In this document: positions 60,588-64,000 of the stretch, one piece after another
How positions within the stretch are numbered: the stretch's first letter is position 1
Layout of the letters: every line of letters starts with the position of its first letter
Assembly (NCBI RefSeq): GCF_002161285.1
Contig: NZ_NFHH01000005.1
Location: forward strand, 62,001 to 126,000
Direction of reading: 5' to 3'
Source: Blautia sp. An81
GTDB lineage: Bacteria > Bacillota > Clostridia > Lachnospirales > Lachnospiraceae
Length of the DNA stretch: 64,000 nt
Notes under the pieces: generated by a model
Seen by the model: only the letters and a program-made list of their open reading frames with translations
Database searches by the model: none
What the model was told of the DNA's origin: nothing
Translations under genes and position numbers: made by a program

Positions 60588-61928
60588 TCAATATTCTTTT
60601 CTTCCCAGTGCATCCTTGATATTCATAGAATCCCTGTACTTTGCCACAGTTCTGCGGGAAATGGAAATACCCATTTTCTGCAGTTTCTCGGCAATGAGCC
60701 GGTCACTGAAAGGTTTCTTTTTTTCCTCCTGCTCTATGATCTTCTCAATGCAGCTTTTAATATGATCTGCAGAATTCTCCTTCTGCCCGTCACTTGGAAT
60801 CCCCACAGAGAAGAAAAAAGAAAGCGGGTAAGTTCCCCATGGACACTGAAGATATTTTCCTTTGATCCCCCGGCTGACAGTAGAGGGATGGACCCCCATT
60901 TCCTCAGCAATTTCTCTCTGAGTCAGAGGCTCAAGAAATCCCTTTCCATTCCGGAAAAAGCCCTGCTGTCTTTCTACAATCTTTTCCGCCAGGTTCAGCA
61001 GGGTATTCTTCCGCTGTTCCAGGCACTGCTGCAGCCATTCTGCCTGTTTTATTTTTTCGTGGATATATTCTGCCGCTTCTTTGTCTTCCACCGTATTTCC
61101 CATTTTTCTGTAAAAATCACTGATATGAAATCTGGCATTCTGGGCGTCATTTATCAAAACCTCAAAATAGTCCTTCAGTTTCACCACAATGATATCCGGT
61201 ATAAGGTATTCCTTAAATCTTCCTGTAGGAAAATAATTGGAGGGTCTGGGATTCAGATTTCTGATCCTTTCTATTGCTTCCATGACCTCTTTCAGCGTCT
61301 TTCCCGTTTTGTCTGCGATCCGGGATATCTGGTTTTTTCCCAATTCCTTTAAATATCGGCGGATTATTTCCTCTTGAAGCAGAGTATCCGGCTTTCCTCG
61401 AAGTTGGAGCAGGAGACATTCCTGCAGATTTTTTGCTCCTACTCCCAACGGCTCCATGGAATGAAGAATTTCTATAGCCTCTCTGACCTTTCCTGGCTCT
61501 TCTCCGAGAATGCCGGCAATCTCTTCCGGTTCTTCTGTGAGATATCCCCTCTCATCCAGATTATAAATCAGGTATTTCAAAACCGGCACCCTGCTCTGTT
61601 CCACCTTCATGTACAGCACCTGTTCTAAAAGATAATCCACAAAAGGGAAACCTTCCCCTTCTTCCGAAAAATATTCTCTGCCAGGAGATTCCTCTTCATA
61701 GGCTCTGTTCTGATAATCTTCGTAAGAATTTCTGGGAATTATCCTTTCCCCACTCTGACTTATATCCGGAATCATAGTCTTCTCTTCCGTTTCAATGACC
61801 GGATTCTCCAATGCCATATTTTCCAGATAGTCTTCCAATTCCTGATTTCCCATCTGCAGTATGGAAACTGCCTGTATGGTATTTTGGGATATTTTCTGCT
61901 GAAGCTCTGTCTCCTGCCTAAGTTCCAT
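60588..61928 (-). CDS. rpoN: RNA polymerase sigma-54 factor
   Basis: RpoN directs polymerase to -24/-12 promoters. The 446-residue protein has the Gln-rich activator-contact region I (LRQETELQQKISQNTIQAVSILQM), the core-binding domain, an HTH (LTQREIAEEMGVHPSTVSRGIKGKYLQCPWG) and the RpoN box SRRTVAKYR (consensus ARRTVAKYR). It is convergent with the activator gene 20 bp away. Placement next to a specific target operon, rather than in a general locus, is notable. Confidence 0.95.
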   Translation of the reverse strand: MELRQETELQQKISQNTIQAVSILQMGNQELEDYLENMALENPVIETEEKTMIPDISQSGERIIPRNSYEDYQNRAYEEESPGREYFSEEGEGFPFVDYLLEQVLYMKVEQSRVPVLKYLIYNLDERGYLTEEPEEIAGILGEEPGKVREAIEILHSMEPLGVGAKNLQECLLLQLRGKPDTLLQEEIIRRYLKELGKNQISRIADKTGKTLKEVMEAIERIRNLNPRPSNYFPTGRFKEYLIPDIIVVKLKDYFEVLINDAQNARFHISDFYRKMGNTVEDKEAAEYIHEKIKQAEWLQQCLEQRKNTLLNLAEKIVERQQGFFRNGKGFLEPLTQREIAEEMGVHPSTVSRGIKGKYLQCPWGTYPLSFFFSVGIPSDGQKENSADHIKSCIEKIIEQEEKKKPFSDRLIAEKLQKMGISISRRTVAKYRDSMNIKDALGRKEY

Positions 61929-61961
61929 GGCTTCCTCTTTCTGTAAATCCCTGTATGGTAT

Positions 61962-63137
61962 CTACTTGATAAATTCTCTGATCTCCTGCTCTTTTCCGTT
62001 TAAAGAACCCTGTATCATAGGGGGACGGCCGCCTCCTTTTCCCTGGAAACGGGTATTCAGATTTTTTCCGGCCGCCTGTATGTCCTGCTTTCTGCTTCCC
62101 AGCACATACTGATATCCCTGTTCGTCTGTTCCCACAAAGACCCCGGCAAATCCTTCCGTCATTTCCATAGCCTCATTGACAAAATTCCTTCTGGCCCCGC
62201 CATCCAGTTCCTCCGCAAAAAGTAAAATATTTTCTTCCGGAGCCGTGGCTGCTTTCTTTCTGGCTTCTTCCAGGCAAAGAGCCACATACCGCTGCTGGAG
62301 GTCCCTGATCTTTTCCTTCTGACGGTTTATTTCCTGTCCCAGACGTTCCACTGCCTGGGCGGTATCTTCCTGCTTTGCAGAAAGGAGATTGGATATCCGG
62401 ACTACATTTTTCTCTTTCATCCGGTAATCCCAGAGAGCCCGGAATCCGCAGAGCATAGATACCCGCATACCGCCTTTATAGTGAATGGCGCCCACAATCT
62501 TGATCAGGCCTATGCTGCCTGTTTCCTTTACATGAGGTGCGCAGCAGGCACAGCTGTCATATCCTGGTATCTGCACAATCCTGATCTGCCCCTCAATCTC
62601 AATCTTACTTCTATATGTAATATTCTTTAATTCTTCTTCAGAAGGGTAAAGAACAACCACCGACAGATTTTTTGCCACTGCCTCATTGGCTTCTTCCTCA
62701 ATCTGCTCCAAATCTTCCTGGGTCAGCACACCGTCATAGTCCATGGTAACCTCTTCTGTACCCAGGTGAAATCCCACATTGTGATAACCGAAATGGCTGC
62801 TGACCAGTCCTGATATAATGTGTTCTCCGGTATGCTGCTGCATCTTGGAAAACCGCTCCTGAAAATCCAGCTTCCCTGTTATTTCTTCTCCTTCTTTCAA
62901 AGGACCTGTGATATAGTGAAAGACTACACCATCTTTTTCCTGCACATCAGTAACGCTTACTTCGATGCCGTCTTCTGTATATAAAAAGCCGGTGTCTGCA
63001 CTTTGTCCTCCTCCTTCTGGGAAAAAGGCAGTTCTCGTAAGAACTGCCTGATAACCGCCTTCCCTTTCCGTACAGGACAAAACCCTGGCCTGGAATTCTT
63101 TTATATAGCTGTCTTCATAAAAAAGCTTTTCTGTCAT
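61962..63137 (-). CDS. Alanyl-tRNA editing protein (AlaX-like, with DHHA1 domain)
   Basis: This free-standing trans-editing factor has the AlaRS-type editing domain: HTGEHII (HxxxH) and CACCAPHVKETGSIG (CxxxH) bind zinc and hydrolyse Ser- or Gly-tRNA-Ala. AFFPEGGGQSADTG is the glycine-rich start. A coiled coil and a DHHA1-like end (KGGGRPPMIQGSL) follow. At 391 residues it is the long AlaX type. It starts within the hom stop (ATGA), so the two are co-translated. Confidence 0.9.
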   Translation of the reverse strand: MTEKLFYEDSYIKEFQARVLSCTEREGGYQAVLTRTAFFPEGGGQSADTGFLYTEDGIEVSVTDVQEKDGVVFHYITGPLKEGEEITGKLDFQERFSKMQQHTGEHIISGLVSSHFGYHNVGFHLGTEEVTMDYDGVLTQEDLEQIEEEANEAVAKNLSVVVLYPSEEELKNITYRSKIEIEGQIRIVQIPGYDSCACCAPHVKETGSIGLIKIVGAIHYKGGMRVSMLCGFRALWDYRMKEKNVVRISNLLSAKQEDTAQAVERLGQEINRQKEKIRDLQQRYVALCLEEARKKAATAPEENILLFAEELDGGARRNFVNEAMEMTEGFAGVFVGTDEQGYQYVLGSRKQDIQAAGKNLNTRFQGKGGGRPPMIQGSLNGKEQEIREFIK

Positions 63138-64000
63138 CTCTGGCCTCCATATACACGAATCACAGAGGATATCTTATGTACTGCATTCAAGCCCTCTACG
63201 ATCATCATGGCGTCATTAAAGTTTCCTTCCCGTACTTTAGAGGTTACCACTACGATTTCTGCCAGATCTCCGTCCTTGTGCCTCTGTATCATCTGGGCAA
63301 TACTCACATTGTTATTTCCCAGCACACTGGCAATTCCTGCCAGTACGCCTGGGCGGTCATCTACATGAAGCCGCATGAAGAAACGGCTTTCGATATCTTC
63401 TGCCTCTTTCACGGGAAGATTTTTGTAACAGGTACAGCTGATCCTTCCCGTACAGTTAAAGAGGATATTCCTTACAATATCAAAAACATCTCCCACAATG
63501 GCGCTAGCTGTAGGCATTTCCCCTGCTCCTCTTCCATAGAACATGGCATCACCTACTGCATCACCTTTCACAAAGACTGCATTGTAGGAATCATTAACCG
63601 TGGCCAGAGGATGCTCCTGGGGAACCAGCATAGGCTGGACCCGAACCTCGATTCCGGAATCTGTATTTCTGGCCAGTCCCATAAGCTTGATCACACAGCC
63701 CAATTCCCTGGCATACCGGATATCCTTTGCAGAAATATGAGTGATCCCTTCTGTGATCACATCTTCAAAGGTAACTCTGGAGTTAAAGGCAATGGAAGCC
63801 AGAATCGCCATCTTTCTTCCTGCGTCCAGCCCCTGGATATCTGCTGTAGGATCAGCCTCCGCATAGCCCAGCCTGGTGGCCAGAGCCAAAGCTTCTGCAA
63901 ATTCCATTCCTTCCTGGGTCATCTTGGTAAGGATAAAATTCGTAGTTCCATTGACAATCCCCACCACCTCTGACAGATGATTGCCTGCCAGGCACTGTTT
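63134..64000 (-). CDS. hom: Homoserine dehydrogenase, 5' part outside the window
   Basis: The frame is open to the window end and lacks the NAD(P)-binding N-terminus. Visible are GIVNGTTNFILTKM, the catalytic region EADPTADIQGLDAGRK (Lys/Asp), GRGAGEMPTASAIVGD, and a C-terminal ACT domain (FMRLHVDDRPGVLAGIASVLG) that senses threonine. The enzyme reduces aspartate semialdehyde to homoserine for Thr and Met synthesis. It overlaps the AlaX-like gene by 4 bp. Confidence 0.93.
   Translation of the reverse strand, partial: KQCLAGNHLSEVVGIVNGTTNFILTKMTQEGMEFAEALALATRLGYAEADPTADIQGLDAGRKMAILASIAFNSRVTFEDVITEGITHISAKDIRYARELGCVIKLMGLARNTDSGIEVRVQPMLVPQEHPLATVNDSYNAVFVKGDAVGDAMFYGRGAGEMPTASAIVGDVFDIVRNILFNCTGRISCTCYKNLPVKEAEDIESRFFMRLHVDDRPGVLAGIASVLGNNNVSIAQMIQRHKDGDLAEIVVVTSKVREGNFNDAMMIVEGLNAVHKISSVIRVYGGQR

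Noticed and set aside
1-64000. CRISPR array, tRNA or rRNA genes, prophage or intact insertion sequence
   Set aside because: No regularly spaced direct repeats, cloverleaf-like or rRNA sequence, integrase or transposase was seen on reading both strands.

Overview
The window looks like chromosome of a gut Lachnospiraceae (Clostridia, Blautia-like). The evidence is the glgC-glgD pair, a PPi-type phosphofructokinase, the thiazole-branch thiamine operon, HrcA/CIRCE heat-shock operators, a bile-salt-hydrolase-type enzyme, urease and many small Firmicutes-style operons. The genus is an inference. No rRNA, tRNA, CRISPR array, phage or intact insertion sequence was seen.

Layout. 0-10 kb is housekeeping: a cut Cof-type phosphatase, a K+/H+ antiporter, a MocR regulator, glnS, a thioesterase, truA, a short-chain dehydrogenase and an alanine/glycine:Na+ symporter. 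10-18.7 kb is central carbon: glgCD, fba, PPi-PFK, and the general PTS (antiterminator, HPr, enzyme I, orphan EIIB) behind a RAT antiterminator hairpin. 18.7-25.6 kb holds an ABC-F ATPase, lon with a CIRCE operator, a tetR/malY pair and a decayed MFS transporter. 25.6-29.7 kb is the thiSFGH-tenI operon behind an unusually long leader with a TPP riboswitch, a second structured stretch with its own terminator, and a 142-bp palindromic repeat. 29.7-32.6 kb has an AEC transporter, pyrophosphatase and two Hsp20 genes under CIRCE.

32.6-41 kb is an AT-rich accessory stretch of small membrane proteins, three XRE-type regulators (one broken), a HEAT-repeat protein, a GNAT enzyme, a truncated ASCH protein, a lipoprotein esterase, a composite esterase pseudogene and a CPBP protein. 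41.7-47.7 kb is a complete urease operon (ureABC, a UreI-type urea channel, ureEFGD) with a strong promoter immediately followed by an intrinsic-terminator hairpin. 47.7-53.8 kb has a MarR/MFS efflux pair, an acyltransferase-like membrane protein, a bile-salt-hydrolase-type enzyme and a GH13 glucosidase.

The most interesting system is at 53.9-61.9 kb. Two tandem histidine-ammonia-lyase-fold paralogues both lack exactly the Ala-Ser-Gly tripeptide that forms the MIO cofactor. They are downstream of a BCCT transporter, the family that carries trimethylammonium compounds. The operon has a textbook sigma-54 promoter and three 17-bp palindromic activator sites. It is divergent from a PAS-AAA-Fis sigma-54 activator, and rpoN itself lies next to that. 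I infer a regulated uptake-and-elimination system that releases trimethylamine from betaines of aromatic amino acids (ergothionase-like), with two enzymes possibly serving two substrates. The window ends with an alanyl-tRNA editing protein and the 3' part of homoserine dehydrogenase.
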